Shown: in pieces, positions 1 through 10,226 of the stretch | Layout: each line of letters starts with the position of its first letter | Position numbering within the stretch: position 1 is the stretch's first letter | Origin: Elioraea tepidiphila DSM 17972 | GTDB lineage: Bacteria; Pseudomonadota; Alphaproteobacteria; Acetobacterales; Acetobacteraceae | Assembly (NCBI RefSeq): GCF_000378465.1 | Contig: NZ_KB899929.1 | Span: forward strand, 1 to 64,000 | Reading direction: 5' to 3' | Length of the DNA: 64,000 bases | Translations under genes and position numbers: made by a program | The notes under the pieces: generated by a model | The model's database searches: none | What the model was told of the DNA's origin: nothing | The model's input: the letters and a program-made list of their open reading frames with translations, nothing else

Positions 1-206
1 CCCCGTAGCCTGCGCCGCAGAGCCCCGCAGAGGCTCGAAACCGGCACACTCGCAAGCGCGGCCGCCCCCAACGACCCTCAGCAGCATCCAGCCGGCCCGT
101 CATTCGAGGTGTCCATTTGACTTCCCGCCCCCGCCTCCCCAGACTCGGCCTTTCCCGCGGCACACCGCCCGGGAACCCACCACCCGGAGAGGATCGTAGA
201 GACCCC

Positions 207-1412
207 GTGATCACGCCCCTGATGCCGACCTACAACCGCGCCGACCTCGCCTTCGAGCGGGGCGAGGGCGCGCGTCTGTGGACGGCCGACGGGCGACGTT
301 TCCTCGACTTCGGCTCCGGCATCGCCACCTCCTCGCTCGGCCACAACCACCCCCACCTCGTGCGCGCCATCTGCGACCAGGCCGCCAAGGTGATGCACGT
401 CTCCAACCTCTACCGCGTGCCCGAGGCCGAGCGGCTGGCCGCGCGCCACGTCGCCGCCTCCTTCGCCGACAGCGTGTTCTTCTGCAACTCGGGCGCCGAG
501 GCGAACGAGGGCATGATCAAGGCCATGCGCAAGGCGATGGCCGAGACGGGCCGGCCCGAGCGCTTCCGCATCATCACCTTCGAGGGCGCCTTCCACGGCC
601 GCACCCTCGCCATGCTCGCCGCCACCGGCAACCCGAAATACCTGGAAGGCTTCGGCCCCAGGGTGGACGGGTTCGACCAGGTGCCGTTCGGCAACATGAA
701 CGCGGTGCGCGACGCGATCGGCCCCGCCACCGCCGGCATCCTGATCGAGCCGGTGCAGGGCGAGGGCGGCGTGCGCCCGGCCGAGCTCCGCTTCCTGCGC
801 GAGCTGCGTGCCACCTGCGACGAGTTCGGCCTGCTGCTCGGCCTCGACGAGGTGCAGATCGGCATGGGCCGCTCCGGCAAGCTCTGGGCGCACCAGTGGG
901 CCGGGATCGAGCCCGACGTGATGTCCTCGGCCAAGGGCATCGGCGGCGGCTTCCCGCTCGGCGCGATCCTGGCCAAGGAGCATGTGGCGAAGCACCTCAA
1001 GCCCGGCACGCACGGCACCACCTATGGCGGCAACCCGCTCGCCTGTGCGGCCGGCAACGCGGTGCTGGACGTGATCCTCGCCCCCGGCTTCCTCGACGGC
1101 GTCGATCGCGTCGCGCGCCATCTGTGGCGCGCGCTCGTCGCGCTGAAGGACCGCCACCCCGAGCTGATCGAGGACGTGCGCGGCGCGGGCCTGCTGCTCG
1201 GCATCAAGCTGCGCGAGCCGCTCGTCAACACCGACGCCCAGGCGGCCGCGGTGGCCGAGGGGCTGCTGACGGTCGCGGCCGGGATGAACGTGCTGCGGCT
1301 CGCCCCGCCGCTGATCATCACCGAGGCCGAGGCGGACGAGGCGGTCGACCTGCTCGACCGGGCGCTCCGGCGCGCCAAGGCCGCGCTGGCCCCGGCCAAG
1401 GCGGCCGAATGA
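207..1412 (+). CDS. argD: Acetylornithine/succinyldiaminopimelate aminotransferase
   Basis: Class III PLP-dependent aminotransferase of 401 residues that makes N-acetylornithine from the semialdehyde in cytosolic arginine synthesis. Visible are the N-terminal [15 protein letters not shown] block, [17 protein letters not shown] (cofactor phosphate region), [16 protein letters not shown] and the PLP-lysine segment [14 protein letters not shown]. The GTG at 207 is preferred because GGAGAGGA lies 13 bases upstream; an in-frame ATG at 222 is the alternative, and the open frame reaches back to 117. The stop overlaps the argF start (ATGA), so the two are translationally coupled. The 206 bases to the left edge show no gene. 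Confidence 0.93.
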   Translation: MITPLMPTYNRADLAFERGEGARLWTADGRRFLDFGSGIATSSLGHNHPHLVRAICDQAAKVMHVSNLYRVPEAERLAARHVAASFADSVFFCNSGAEANEGMIKAMRKAMAETGRPERFRIITFEGAFHGRTLAMLAATGNPKYLEGFGPRVDGFDQVPFGNMNAVRDAIGPATAGILIEPVQGEGGVRPAELRFLRELRATCDEFGLLLGLDEVQIGMGRSGKLWAHQWAGIEPDVMSSAKGIGGGFPLGAILAKEHVAKHLKPGTHGTTYGGNPLACAAGNAVLDVILAPGFLDGVDRVARHLWRALVALKDRHPELIEDVRGAGLLLGIKLREPLVNTDAQAAAVAEGLLTVAAGMNVLRLAPPLIITEAEADEAVDLLDRALRRAKAALAPAKAAE

Positions 1413-2389
1413 GCGCGCAGGCGGCGGTGAGGCTGACCCCGCGCCGCGGCAAGGCCACCCCGCCGCCTGCGGAGCCACGCCACTTCCTCGACGTCTCGGC
1501 GCTGGACCATGCCACGCTGCGACGGATCCTGGAGTTCGGCGCCGGGTTCAAATCCGGCGCCGGACCGCTCTCCGCGCGGCCGCTGGTCGGGCGCACGCTC
1601 GCGCTGATCTTCGAGAAGCCCTCCACGCGCACGCGCGTCAGCTTCGAGGTGGCGATGAAGCGGCTCGGCGGCGATGTCGTCGTGCTGAGCGCCAAGGAGA
1701 TGCAGCTCGGCCGCGGCGAGACGGTGGCGGACACGGCCCGCGTGCTGTCGCGCTACGTGGACGCGATCATGCTGCGCACCGACAGCGCCTCGAAGCTGAA
1801 CGAGCTCGCCGAGGCCGCGACCGTGCCGGTGATCAACGGGCTGACCGACCAGTCGCACCCGTGCCAGATCATGGCCGACGTGATGACCTTCGAGGAGCAT
1901 CGCGGCCCGATCGCCGGCCGCGTGGTCGCGTGGTGCGGCGACGGCAACAACGTCGCGCGGAGCTGGATCCACGCGGCCGCCCGCTTCGGCTTCACGCTGC
2001 GGCTGGCCACCCCCGAGGCGCTGCGCCCGCCGGCCGAGATCCTCGCCTGGGCGCGCGAGCAGGGCGCGGTGATCGAGCTCACCGAGGACCCGGTCGCGGC
2101 CGTGCGCGGCGCGGATGCGGTGGTGACGGACACCTGGGTCAGCATGAACGACGCGCCGGGCACGAACCGCCACAACCTGCTCAAGCCCTATCAGGTGAAC
2201 GAGGCGCTGATGGCGCATGCGCCGGAGGCGATCTTCATGCACTGCCTGCCGGCGCATCGCGGCGAGGAGGTCACCGACGCGGTGATGGACGGGCCGCAAT
2301 CCGTCGTGTTCGACGAGGCCGAGAACCGCCTGCACGCCCAGGCCGGCGTGCTCGCCTGGTGCCTCGAGCCCGCGGTGGCGAGACGATGA
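1409..2389 (+). CDS. argF: Ornithine carbamoyltransferase
   Basis: Anabolic ornithine carbamoyltransferase (326 aa), which joins ornithine and carbamoyl phosphate to give citrulline. The carbamoyl-phosphate loop STRTRVSFE and the ornithine/catalytic-cysteine motif [12 protein letters not shown] are intact. An N-terminal extension of about 25 residues rich in Arg/Pro precedes the conserved FLDVSALD start of the fold; it is probably disordered. The ATG overlaps the argD stop, and its own stop overlaps the hslO start, again as ATGA, giving a tight argD-argF-hslO operon that is a common arrangement in alphaproteobacteria. Confidence 0.94.
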   Translation: MSAQAAVRLTPRRGKATPPPAEPRHFLDVSALDHATLRRILEFGAGFKSGAGPLSARPLVGRTLALIFEKPSTRTRVSFEVAMKRLGGDVVVLSAKEMQLGRGETVADTARVLSRYVDAIMLRTDSASKLNELAEAATVPVINGLTDQSHPCQIMADVMTFEEHRGPIAGRVVAWCGDGNNVARSWIHAAARFGFTLRLATPEALRPPAEILAWAREQGAVIELTEDPVAAVRGADAVVTDTWVSMNDAPGTNRHNLLKPYQVNEALMAHAPEAIFMHCLPAHRGEEVTDAVMDGPQSVVFDEAENRLHAQAGVLAWCLEPAVARR

Positions 2390-3339
2390 TCCCCGGGGGC
2401 GAGGCAGAGCCGGGCCGCGCCCCCGTGCCGATCCTGACCGTTCCGTCAGCGGTCCGGCCGTTCTACCTGGAGGCGGCCCCCGCGCGCGGCCAGCTCGTGC
2501 GGCTCGGCTCGCTCGCGGATGCGCTGCTGACGCGCCACGCGCTGCCCGATGCGGTGGCGCAACTGCTCGGCGAGGCGCTGGCGCTGACCGCGGGGCTCGC
2601 GGCCGCGCTGAAGTTCGAGGGCTCGTTCTCGTTGCAGGCGCGCGGCGACGGGCCGGTGGGCATGCTGCTCGCCGACTGCACCGGCCAGGGGGCCTTGCGC
2701 GGCTACGCGCGCATCGACGCGGAGGCGTTGGCACGGCTCGACGGCGCGCCCTCGGCCGCGCGGCTGCTGGGCGCGGGGCATCTCGCCTTCACGGTCGATC
2801 AGGGGCCGGAGATGGACCGCTACCAGGGCATCGTGCCGCTGGAGGGATCGAGCCTGTCCGATCTCGCGCATACCTGGTTCCGCACCAGCCAGCAGGTGGA
2901 GGCGGCGGTGAAGCTCATCGCCGCGCGCACGCCGCAGGGATGGCGCGCGAGTGCGCTGCTGCTGGAACGCATCGCCTTCGCGGGCGGCGAGCGGCGCCGT
3001 TCGCCCGAGGACGACGACGAGGCCTGGCGCACCGCGGTGATGCTGGCGGGCAGCGCGACGGGGCCCGAACTGCTCGACGAGGCGCTCTCGGCCGAGCGGC
3101 TGCTGTGGCGGCTGTTCCACGAGCTCGACCCGCGCGTGCAGTCCGCCAAGCCGGTGTCGTTCGGGTGCCGCTGCTCGCGCGAGCGGATCGAGCGTGTGCT
3201 CGCCGGGTTCGGCGCCGACGACCTCGACCACATGGCCGAGGACGGCACCATCACGGTCACCTGCGAGTTCTGCAACGTTGACTTCCGCTTCGACCGTGGC
3301 GATGTGGGGGCCGCGTCGCCGGCGGGCGGCGCGGCCTGA
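2386..3339 (+). CDS. hslO: Redox-regulated chaperone Hsp33
   Basis: Hsp33 (317 aa), a cytosolic holdase that unfolds and becomes active when its zinc-binding cysteines are oxidised. The zinc centre is clear near the C terminus: [13 protein letters not shown] followed about 30 residues later by [11 protein letters not shown], i.e. CxC...CxxC. The core also has [20 protein letters not shown] typical of the family. The start codon overlaps the argF stop, which links this stress chaperone to the arginine genes by translation. An N-terminal tail of about 20 residues precedes the first conserved block. Confidence 0.93.
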   Translation: MIPGGEAEPGRAPVPILTVPSAVRPFYLEAAPARGQLVRLGSLADALLTRHALPDAVAQLLGEALALTAGLAAALKFEGSFSLQARGDGPVGMLLADCTGQGALRGYARIDAEALARLDGAPSAARLLGAGHLAFTVDQGPEMDRYQGIVPLEGSSLSDLAHTWFRTSQQVEAAVKLIAARTPQGWRASALLLERIAFAGGERRRSPEDDDEAWRTAVMLAGSATGPELLDEALSAERLLWRLFHELDPRVQSAKPVSFGCRCSRERIERVLAGFGADDLDHMAEDGTITVTCEFCNVDFRFDRGDVGAASPAGGAA

Positions 3340-3357
3340 CTTGGTGCAGGAGGCGGC

Positions 3358-4029
3358 ATGATTGGCAGGCGGGGGCTGATCGCGCTCGGCGCGGTGGTGG
3401 CGGGCTGCGCAGGCCCGGCCGAACAGCCGCGCCCGGTGATGCGGCCGTTCGACTACTCCCATCTGACGGTGATCCAGCTCGACGTCGCACAGGTCGAGGT
3501 GGTGGACCGGTGGGTGCCGCCGCGCGCGCCGCCCAATGTCGATCACCGCATGTCGGTCGAGCCGCGCGAGGCGCTGCGGCGCATGCTGACGGACAGGGTG
3601 CAGGCCTGGGGCCGGCAGGGCCGCGCACGCGCGATCATCGAGGAGGCGAGCCTGATCGAGGAGCGCCTGCCACGGCAGACGGGGATCGGCGCGCTGTTCT
3701 CGACCCAGCCCTCCGAGCGCTACGTGCTGACGCTCAGCGTGCGGCTGGAGGTCGAGGGGGGCGACGGGCGGCGCGGCTCGGCGCAGGCGACGGTGACGCG
3801 CACGCGCACGGTGCTGGAAGGCACCTCCCTCGCCGCGCGCGAGGCCGTCTGGTACGAGATGCTGCGCTCGGCGATGGATGACCCGCAGGGCATGAACGTG
3901 GAGTTCGAGTTCCAGGTGCGGCGCGCGCTGCGCGGGTTCATCGTGCCGGAGGGCGCGCCGCGTCCGCCGCCCGGTGGCGGGATCGAGACCGAGGAGCTGC
4001 CGTCGCCTGCGGCGCGGCCGGCGACCTGA
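3358..4029 (+). CDS. Predicted lipoprotein of unknown function
   Basis: A 223-residue protein I cannot assign to a named family. The N terminus is a lipoprotein signal peptide: MIGRRG, a short hydrophobic stretch and lipobox VVAGC with the lipidated Cys at position 17. The mature part contains a long mixed region with VQLDVAQVEVVDRW-like beta strands, and ends in a Pro-rich tail. Starts 18 bases after hslO with a GGAGG Shine-Dalgarno, so it probably belongs to the same transcript. Likely anchored to the periplasmic side of a membrane; the pattern recalls small envelope lipoproteins kept in Acetobacteraceae, but the role is unknown. Confidence 0.75.
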   Translation: MIGRRGLIALGAVVAGCAGPAEQPRPVMRPFDYSHLTVIQLDVAQVEVVDRWVPPRAPPNVDHRMSVEPREALRRMLTDRVQAWGRQGRARAIIEEASLIEERLPRQTGIGALFSTQPSERYVLTLSVRLEVEGGDGRRGSAQATVTRTRTVLEGTSLAAREAVWYEMLRSAMDDPQGMNVEFEFQVRRALRGFIVPEGAPRPPPGGGIETEELPSPAARPAT

Positions 4030-4043
4030 GCGGGGAGGAGAAA

Positions 4044-4436
4044 ATGGCGGTCCTGCAGTTCGTCAATCCGCCGGGGGTGCATGATCCGGCGGGGCGCTAC
4101 AGCCATGTCGCGGTGGCGACCGGCGCGACGCGCTGGGTGTTGCTGGCCGGCCAGGTCGGCACGCGGCCGGACGGAACGGTGCCCGAGGAGATCGGCGCGC
4201 AGTGCGAGCAGGCGATGGCGAATCTGCTGACGCTGTTGCGTTCGCAGGGGCTGGGGCCGGAGTCGATCGCCAAGATGACGGTGTTCCTGACGGATGCGTC
4301 GTACATCCCGGCGGCGCGCGAGGCGCGCATGAAGGCGCTGGGCGCGATCACGCCGCCGGCCTCGACGCTGCTGATCGTCGCGGGTCTCGCGGCGCCGATC
4401 TACAAGGTCGAGATCGAAGCGATCGCCTGTGCGTAG
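4044..4436 (+). CDS. RidA family protein
   Basis: A 130-residue member of the RidA/YjgF/UK114 family, which form trimers and typically hydrolyse reactive enamine/imine intermediates released by PLP enzymes. Family hallmarks: YSHVAVATGATRWVLLAGQVG near the start, EQAMANLLTLL in the helix, and the strand KMTVFLTDASYIPAAREAR. The usual C-terminal CEIEAIA-type strand is KVEIEAIACA; the Arg of the canonical RidA active site is not obvious, so it may be one of the divergent Rid subgroups. Starts 14 bases after the lipoprotein gene with GGGGAGGAG just upstream. Confidence 0.85.
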   Translation: MAVLQFVNPPGVHDPAGRYSHVAVATGATRWVLLAGQVGTRPDGTVPEEIGAQCEQAMANLLTLLRSQGLGPESIAKMTVFLTDASYIPAAREARMKALGAITPPASTLLIVAGLAAPIYKVEIEAIACA

Positions 4437-4442
4437 GTTCCT

Positions 4443-4522
4443 GGGATAGGGGGTGTGGGGGAAAGGGGCGGCCTCTGATGCTTCGCTGGCCCGAGGGCCA
4501 GCTACGCCCGGCCCTTTCCCCC
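4443..4522. repeat. Palindromic repeat element, copy 1
   Basis: A REP-like element of about 80 bases between the RidA gene and recR. An outer inverted repeat pairs GGGGGAAAGGG (4457-4467) with CCCTTTCCCCC (4512-4522), and an inner perfect 8-base stem pairs GCTGGCCC (4485-4492) with GGGCCAGC (4495-4502) across a 2-base loop. The first 25 bases (4443-4467) recur exactly on the opposite strand at 49869-49893, so this is a dispersed repeat rather than a chance terminator. It may still act as a transcription terminator for the upstream operon. Confidence 0.7.
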
Positions 4523-4533
4523 GCGGATTGTTC

Positions 4534-5124
4534 GTGGGTCCAGAGCTCGACCGGCTGATCGCCTTGCTCGCGAAGCTGCCCGGCCTCGGCCCGCGCAGCG
4601 CGCGGCGTGCGGCGCTGGCGTTGATCCAGAAGCGCGAGGCGCTGTTGCAGCCCTTGGCGGCGGCGCTCGAAGCGGCCGCGGCCGCGATCCGCCCATGCTC
4701 CGTCTGCGGCAATCTCGACAGCACCGATCCGTGCGGGACCTGCGCGGACGACCGTCGCGACCGTTCGGTGATCTGCGTGGTGGAGTCGGTCGGCGATCTC
4801 TGGGCGTTGGAGCGTGCGGGGGCGCATCGCGGGCTCTACCACGTGCTCGGCGGCACGCTGTCGGCGATCGGTGGGCGCGGGCCGGAGGATCTGACGATCC
4901 AGCAGTTGCTGCGCCGTGTCGCGGGTGGCGGTGTGTCGGAGGTGATCCTCGCCCTGGGCGCGACGGTGGACGGCCAGGCGACGGCGCATCTGGTGGCGGA
5001 TCGGTTGCGGCCGTTGGGCGTGGCGGTGACGCGGCTCGCCCATGGTGTGCCGGTGGGCGGCGAGCTCGGCTATCTCGATGACGGAACGCTTGCCGCCGCC
5101 CTCAAGGCGCGCCGGCCGGCGTGA
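4534..5124 (+). CDS. recR: Recombination mediator RecR
   Basis: RecR (196 aa from this start), which works with RecF/RecO to load RecA on gapped DNA. The helix-hairpin-helix [17 protein letters not shown], the four-cysteine zinc finger [16 protein letters not shown] and the Toprim segment [15 protein letters not shown] are all present. The family length is about 200, which fits the GTG at 4534 or the TTG at 4528; the open frame back to 4453 merely reads through the repeat element and is not used. The last 23 bases overlap the convergent nucleoside transporter gene. It is not beside dnaX and the YbaB gene, its usual partners. Confidence 0.9.
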   Translation: MGPELDRLIALLAKLPGLGPRSARRAALALIQKREALLQPLAAALEAAAAAIRPCSVCGNLDSTDPCGTCADDRRDRSVICVVESVGDLWALERAGAHRGLYHVLGGTLSAIGGRGPEDLTIQQLLRRVAGGGVSEVILALGATVDGQATAHLVADRLRPLGVAVTRLAHGVPVGGELGYLDDGTLAAALKARRPA

Positions 5125-6361
5125 GGATGCCGACGACCGCGCCCGTCATCAGGCAGGCGAGCGTGCCGCCGATCACGGCGGGAATGCCGAGGCGGGCGAT
5201 GTCCTCGCGTCGTTCCGGCACCAGCGCGATGAGGCCGCCGACCATAATGCCGAGGCTGCCGGGATTGGCGAAGCCGCACAGCGCGTAGGCGAGGATGATG
5301 CGGCTGCGCTCGTCCAGCCCTGCGCCGCCGCGTGCGAGATCGAGATAGGCGACGAACTCGTTGATGATGGCCTTGAGGCCGAGCAGGCGTCCCGCCTCCG
5401 CCACGTCCGCAGGCGCGATCCCCATGGCGAGGGCGAAGGGGCGCATGGCGATGCCGGCCCAGTGCTGCAGCGGTGCACCGGTGATCGGAACGATCGCCTC
5501 GTTCAGCAGCGCGACCAGCGCGATGAACACGATCAGGGAGGCGATCACGCCGAGCATGATGGCGAGCCCTTCCGCGGTGCCGCGCGCGATCGCCTCCATC
5601 GAGGTGGCGTAGAGCCGCGGCGCGGCGGCCTCCTCCGGCGGGGTGCCCGGCGCCTCGGTCTCCGGGCGCATCAGTCGCGCGACCAGCACCGAAGCCGGCG
5701 CGCTGATCACGCTCGCGGTGAGCAGATGGCCGGCGGCATCGGGCAGGGCATCGCGCAGGAAGATCGCGTAGATCGCGAGCGTGTTGCCGCTGATGGTCGC
5801 CATGCCCGCGGTCATCACCACGAACAGCTCGGCGCGGCTGAGCGCGGCGAGATACGGGCGCACCAGCAGCGGTGCCTCGACCATGCCGACGAAGATGTTG
5901 GCGGCGGTCGCGAAACCGGCGGCGCCCGAGAGCGCGAAGCCTCGCCGCAGCACCCGCGCGAGCGCGCCGACCACGGCAGGCAGCACGCGCCAGTGATAGA
6001 GCACGGCCGAGAGCGCACCGACCACCAGGATCAGCGGCAGCACGCGGAAGGCGAGGATGAACGAGGCGCCGGGCGCAGTCTCGGCGAAGGGCAGGGCACC
6101 GCCGCCGAGATAGCCGAACACCAGGCTGGTTCCGGCCTCGGTCGCGCGTTGCAGCGCATCGACCGCGCGGCCGATCGCGCCGATGGCGCTGCGCAGCGGC
6201 GGGATCGCGAGCAGCGCCGCGGCCACCGCGATCTGCAACGCGAGCCCGATCGCGATCATGCGCCACGGCACGTCGGCGCGCCGCGTCGCCAGCGCGCCCC
6301 AGCCCCAGGCGAGGGCGGCGAAGCCGACCAGGCCCAGCGCCGAGACGAGCTGCGCGCTCAT
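5102..6361 (-). CDS. Concentrative nucleoside transporter (NupC/CNT family)
   Basis: A 419-residue multi-pass inner-membrane protein of the CNT family, which import nucleosides with H+ or Na+. Characteristic segments are FVFGYLGGG-like [57 protein letters not shown] and the C-terminal [17 protein letters not shown]. Its start overlaps the rmuC stop by 4 bases, making it the last gene of a purH-rmuC-transporter operon; salvage uptake beside de novo purine synthesis is a sensible pairing. The C-terminal end overlaps convergent recR by 23 bases. Confidence 0.9.
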   Translation of the reverse strand: MSAQLVSALGLVGFAALAWGWGALATRRADVPWRMIAIGLALQIAVAAALLAIPPLRSAIGAIGRAVDALQRATEAGTSLVFGYLGGGALPFAETAPGASFILAFRVLPLILVVGALSAVLYHWRVLPAVVGALARVLRRGFALSGAAGFATAANIFVGMVEAPLLVRPYLAALSRAELFVVMTAGMATISGNTLAIYAIFLRDALPDAAGHLLTASVISAPASVLVARLMRPETEAPGTPPEEAAAPRLYATSMEAIARGTAEGLAIMLGVIASLIVFIALVALLNEAIVPITGAPLQHWAGIAMRPFALAMGIAPADVAEAGRLLGLKAIINEFVAYLDLARGGAGLDERSRIILAYALCGFANPGSLGIMVGGLIALVPERREDIARLGIPAVIGGTLACLMTGAVVGILTPAGAP

Positions 6362-7374
6362 TCCTTCTCCGTCTCGATCGCGGCGACGCGGAGGGCGCGC
6401 CGGCGGATCGCCTCGGCCGAGACCTCGATGCCCTGGATGTCGCCGCGCGCCTGGTCGAGATGCCGGCGCAGCGCGGCCACACGCTCCGCGAGCCGCCCGG
6501 TGTCCTCGGCGAGCCGAGCGACCTCGGCCTGGATCGCGCGCGCCTCGTCGCGCAGCCGCGCATCGCGCAGCACCGCGGCGAGGGTCGTCAGCACCGCCAT
6601 CAGCGTGGTCGGCGAGGTGATCCAGACGCGCCGGCGGATCGCCTCCTCGACGATCTGCGGGAAGTCGGCGTGCAGGGCCGCGTACACCGCCTCGCTGGGC
6701 ACGAACAGGATGGCGCCGTCCGCGGTCTCGCCCGGCACGACGTATTTCGACGCCACGGCCTTCACGTGCGCCAGCACGTCGGCCGCGACGTCGCGGCCGG
6801 CGGCGTTGCGCGCGGCGTCATCGGACGCGTTGCGCAAGCGGCGGAACGCCTCGAGCGGGAACTTGCTGTCCACCGCGATCGGGCCGGGCGGCGTGGGAAG
6901 GCGGATCAGCGCATCGGCGCGCGCGCCGGTCGAGAGCGTGTGCTGGAACGACAGCGCCGCGGCCGGCAGGGCGTCGCGCAGCAGCGCCTCCATCTGCGCC
7001 TCGCCCAGCGCGCCGCGCGCCTGGCGGTTCGACAGCACGGCGGAGAGATCGGTCACCTGCGTCGTCAGCGCCGACAGGTTCGCCTGCGCCGCGTCCAGCA
7101 CCGACAGCCGCTCGCCCATGCGCGCGAGCCCCTCGGCGATCGCGAGCTGCTGCGCCGCGAGCCGATCCGCGAGCGCGGTTTCCTGGGAGGCCAGCGCCAT
7201 GCCCTGGGCCTGCGCCGTGCGCGTGAGCTGATCGAGCCGTCCGGACAGCTCCGCGAGCCCCGCGACCAGCTCGGGCGGTGCCGCGGGCCGGCGCATCAGC
7301 AAGACGACGACCAGCAGCGCGAGCCCAAGTGCGATCCAGGCGAGCGGTTCGGCGGCGAGGCGGTCGAGGGTCAA
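6358..7374 (-). CDS. rmuC: DNA recombination protein RmuC
   Basis: RmuC family (338 aa), a membrane-anchored nuclease-like protein that limits rearrangement at inverted repeats. Order: one N-terminal transmembrane helix ([17 protein letters not shown]), a coiled-coil region of about 90 residues rich in Gln/Leu, then the PD-(D/E)xK-like core with [15 protein letters not shown] and [22 protein letters not shown]. It is shorter than the E. coli protein (about 475) through a shorter coiled coil. Start overlaps the purH stop by 4 bases and its stop overlaps the transporter start. Confidence 0.9.
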   Translation of the reverse strand: MTLDRLAAEPLAWIALGLALLVVVLLMRRPAAPPELVAGLAELSGRLDQLTRTAQAQGMALASQETALADRLAAQQLAIAEGLARMGERLSVLDAAQANLSALTTQVTDLSAVLSNRQARGALGEAQMEALLRDALPAAALSFQHTLSTGARADALIRLPTPPGPIAVDSKFPLEAFRRLRNASDDAARNAAGRDVAADVLAHVKAVASKYVVPGETADGAILFVPSEAVYAALHADFPQIVEEAIRRRVWITSPTTLMAVLTTLAAVLRDARLRDEARAIQAEVARLAEDTGRLAERVAALRRHLDQARGDIQGIEVSAEAIRRRALRVAAIETEKE

Positions 7375-8948
7375 TGGCGGAAATGCCGGATGCCGGTGAA
7401 CACCATCGCCAGACCGCGCGCGTCAGCGGCGGCGATCACCTCGGCGTCGCGCATCGAGCCGCCCGGCTGGATCACCGCGGTCGCGCCCGCCTCGGCGGCG
7501 GCGATCAGCCCGTCGGCGAACGGGAAGAACGCGTCGGAGGCGACCACCGATCCCTTCGCCAGTGTTTCCGGCAGACCGGCCGCCTTCGCCGCCTCGGCCG
7601 CCTTCCACGCGGCGATGCGCGACGAGTCGACGCGGCTCATCTGCCCCGCGCCGATGCCGACCGTCGCGCCATCCTTCGCGTAGACGATCGCGTTCGACTT
7701 CACGTGCTTGGCGACACGGAAGGCGAAGACCAGATCGGCGAGCTCCGCCTCGGTCGGCGCGCGCTGCGTCACCACCTTCAGCGTCTCGCGCGTCACCCGG
7801 CCGGCGTCGCGCGTCTGCGCGAGGAACCCGCCGCCGACGCTGCGCACCGTCGTGCCCGGCGCGGACGGGTCGGGCAGGCCGTGCGCGAGCAGCAGGCGCA
7901 GGTTCTTCTTGCGCGCGAACACCGCCTTCGCCGCCTCCGACGCATCGGGCGCGATCACCACCTCGGTGAAGATCGCGGCGATCTTCTCGGCGGTCGCCTC
8001 GTCGAGCGGACGGTTCGCCGCGACGATGCCACCGAAGGCCGAGACGGGATCGCAGCGCAGCGCGAGGTCCCACGCCGCGGCGAGCGAATCGGCCGTCGCG
8101 ACGCCGCACGGGTTCGCATGCTTGACGATCACGATCGCCGGGTCCTCGAACTCGGCGACGCACTCATAAGCGGCGTCGGTGTCGTTGATGTTGTTGTAGG
8201 AGAGCTCCTTGCCCTGCGCCTGCGTCGCGGTTGCGACACCCGGGCGCCGGTCGGTGACGTAGAACGCCGCCTGCTGGTGCGGGTTCTCGCCGTAGCGCAG
8301 CGTCTGGGCGAGCGCGCCCGACACCGCGAGACGCGGCGGGAACGCGACACCGTTCTGGCCCGAGAACCAGCTGCTGATCGCCGCGTCGTAGGCCGCCGTG
8401 CGGGCATAGGCCTCGGCCGCGAGGCGGCGGCGTGTGGTCAGCGTGGTGCCGCCATGCGCCGTGATCTCCTCGATGACGGCAGTGAGCTGCGACGGGTCGG
8501 TGATCACCGTCACCCACTCGTGGTTCTTCGCCGCCGCGCGGATCAGCGCCGGGCCGCCGATGTCGATGTTCTCGACGCAGGTCTCGAACGCGGCATGCGC
8601 GGCGACGGTCTGCTCGAACGGGTAGAGGTTCACCATCACCAGGTCGATCGGCGCGATGCCGTGCTCGGCCATCTGCGCGAGATGGTGCGGGTCGTCGTGC
8701 CGGCCGAGAATGCCGCCGTGGATCTGCGGCACCAGCGTCTTCACGCGGCCGTCGAGAATCTCGGGGAAACCGGAGACGGCGGAGACGTCGGTGACGTCCA
8801 GGCCGGCCTCGCGCAGCGCGCGCGCGGTGCCGCCGGTGGAGATCAGGGCTACGCCGCGCGCAGCGAGCAGACGGGCGAAGTCGGCGAGGCCGGACTTGTC
8901 GGAGACCGACAACAGAGCGCGGCGGAGGGGAACAAGACCTTCGGGCAT
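7371..8948 (-). CDS. purH: Bifunctional AICAR formyltransferase/IMP cyclohydrolase
   Basis: PurH (525 aa) carries out the last two steps of IMP synthesis. The N-terminal third (about 1-150) is the MGS-like IMP cyclohydrolase ([34 protein letters not shown]); the rest is the AICAR transformylase, with the catalytic region [13 protein letters not shown] and the C-terminal [10 protein letters not shown] and [10 protein letters not shown] blocks. The open frame extends to 9047 but through a hairpin repeat; ATG at 8948 matches the family N terminus ([20 protein letters not shown]). First gene of a purH-rmuC-nucleoside transporter operon. Confidence 0.95.
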   Translation of the reverse strand: MPEGLVPLRRALLSVSDKSGLADFARLLAARGVALISTGGTARALREAGLDVTDVSAVSGFPEILDGRVKTLVPQIHGGILGRHDDPHHLAQMAEHGIAPIDLVMVNLYPFEQTVAAHAAFETCVENIDIGGPALIRAAAKNHEWVTVITDPSQLTAVIEEITAHGGTTLTTRRRLAAEAYARTAAYDAAISSWFSGQNGVAFPPRLAVSGALAQTLRYGENPHQQAAFYVTDRRPGVATATQAQGKELSYNNINDTDAAYECVAEFEDPAIVIVKHANPCGVATADSLAAAWDLALRCDPVSAFGGIVAANRPLDEATAEKIAAIFTEVVIAPDASEAAKAVFARKKNLRLLLAHGLPDPSAPGTTVRSVGGGFLAQTRDAGRVTRETLKVVTQRAPTEAELADLVFAFRVAKHVKSNAIVYAKDGATVGIGAGQMSRVDSSRIAAWKAAEAAKAAGLPETLAKGSVVASDAFFPFADGLIAAAEAGATAVIQPGGSMRDAEVIAAADARGLAMVFTGIRHFRH

Positions 8949-8972
8949 GGAGGAGTCCTGAGAAGAAACGAG

Positions 8973-9099
8973 GCGGGGGGCCGCAAGGCCCCCCGCGCCC
9001 CCCTGGAGGGCGCCCCTCCCGTTGGTCGGGGCGCGGGCCGCGACCAACGGGAGCGGCCCCCAGGTGCGGGGGGTCCGGGGGACCAGCGTGGTCCCCCGG
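8973..9099. repeat. Array of three perfect hairpins
   Basis: Three consecutive perfect inverted repeats fill the gap between the glycosyltransferase stop and the purH start. Hairpin 1: 10-base stem 8973-8982 with 8987-8996, GCAA loop. Hairpin 2: 13-base stem CTCCCGTTGGTCG (9016-9028) with its complement at 9041-9053. Hairpin 3: 11-base stem CCGGGGGACCA (9075-9085) with TGGTCCCCCGG (9089-9099), 3-base loop. None is followed by a clear T-run on either strand. They could stop the leftward heparinase-asnB-glycosyltransferase transcript; the stacking looks like palindromic repeats inserted side by side. Confidence 0.7.
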
Positions 9100-9101
9100 C
9101 T

Positions 9102-10226
9102 CTATAACTCCAAAGCCTCGATCTGGCGCGCGATCACTTTCGCCTCGTCATAGAGATCGAGCGCCCGCGCCCGCCCGGCCGCCCCCATCCGCGCCCGCAA
9201 GCGCTCATCCGTTACCAGTTGCCCAAGCGCCTCAGCCAAGGCCTCCGGATCGCGCACCGGCACCAGGAACCCGGTCTCGCCGTCCACCACCTGCTCGCGC
9301 GCCCCGCGAATCCGCGTCGCCACCACCGGCAGCCCCGTCATCATCGCCTCGATGATGCTGCGCGGCATGCCCTCGCGATGGCTCGGCAGCACGAACAGAT
9401 CGGCCCCGCGCAGCAGCGCGGCGACATCCGTGCGATAGCCGAGCAGCCTGAGCCGCGCCGCCACGGCCGGATCGCCCTCGGCCCGCGCGAGCGCCCCCGC
9501 GACGTCGCCCTCGTGGTCGCTCTCGAGCCGCGTGCCGACACAGGCGAGCGTCAGTCCTGGCACGCGCGCCAGCGCCTCGAACAGTTCGGGATAGCCCTTC
9601 TCGGCGACCATCCGCCCGATTATCAGCGCGACCGCCGCATCGTCGGGGACGCCCAGCGCGGCCCGTGCGGCCGCGCGCTCCTCCGCGGTGCCCGGACGAA
9701 ACACGTCCGGATCGACCCCGTTGCCGATCGCCAGCACCCGCCCGCCAGGCGCGATCCGCTCCACGATCGCGGTCTCGGCATCCTCGGCGCTCTGGGTGAA
9801 CAGGACGTCCGTGAACCGGCGGCCGAACCGCTCCAGCCCGACATGCAGCCGCCGCTTCGCCGGCGCCATCGCCTCGTGGAAGTAGAACCCGTGCGCCGTG
9901 TAGACGATGCGCGGCACACCGGAGATGCGCCCGGCGACGCGCCCGAGCAGCCCGGCGAGCGGCGTGTGCACGTGCAGGAGATCGAACCGCTCGCGCCGGA
10001 ACAGGCGCAGCAACGCCAGGAACGCGGGCAGGTTCGAGATCGGGTTCAGGCTGCGCGCGAACGGCACGGGCTCGATGCGGAAGCCTTCCGCGCGCGCGGG
10101 CGCGAGCTTCGGCCCGTCGGCGCAGATCCCCACCACCTCGTGGCCGCGGTCGCGTAAGGTCCGCATCAGCGGCAGCAGGAAATGCGTCAGCGAGAAGTCG
10201 ACATTGGTGAGCTGCGCGATCTTCAC
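9102..10226 (-). CDS. Glycosyltransferase family 4 (GT-B)
   Basis: A 374-residue GT-B enzyme of family GT4, transferring a sugar from a nucleotide donor, probably to a lipid-linked or surface glycan in the cytoplasm. Seen are the N-terminal acceptor domain (MKIAQLTNVDFSLTHFLLPLMRTL, YTAHGFYFHE) and the C-terminal donor domain with IGNGVDPDVFRPG, ALIIGRMVAEKGYPELFEA and the E-x7-E motif EGMPRSIIEAM. The start overlaps the asnB stop by 4 bases. The HGFYFHE segment resembles enzymes that add the second sugar in polysaccharide or O-antigen assembly; substrate unknown. Confidence 0.88.
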   Translation of the reverse strand: MKIAQLTNVDFSLTHFLLPLMRTLRDRGHEVVGICADGPKLAPARAEGFRIEPVPFARSLNPISNLPAFLALLRLFRRERFDLLHVHTPLAGLLGRVAGRISGVPRIVYTAHGFYFHEAMAPAKRRLHVGLERFGRRFTDVLFTQSAEDAETAIVERIAPGGRVLAIGNGVDPDVFRPGTAEERAAARAALGVPDDAAVALIIGRMVAEKGYPELFEALARVPGLTLACVGTRLESDHEGDVAGALARAEGDPAVAARLRLLGYRTDVAALLRGADLFVLPSHREGMPRSIIEAMMTGLPVVATRIRGAREQVVDGETGFLVPVRDPEALAEALGQLVTDERLRARMGAAGRARALDLYDEAKVIARQIEALEL

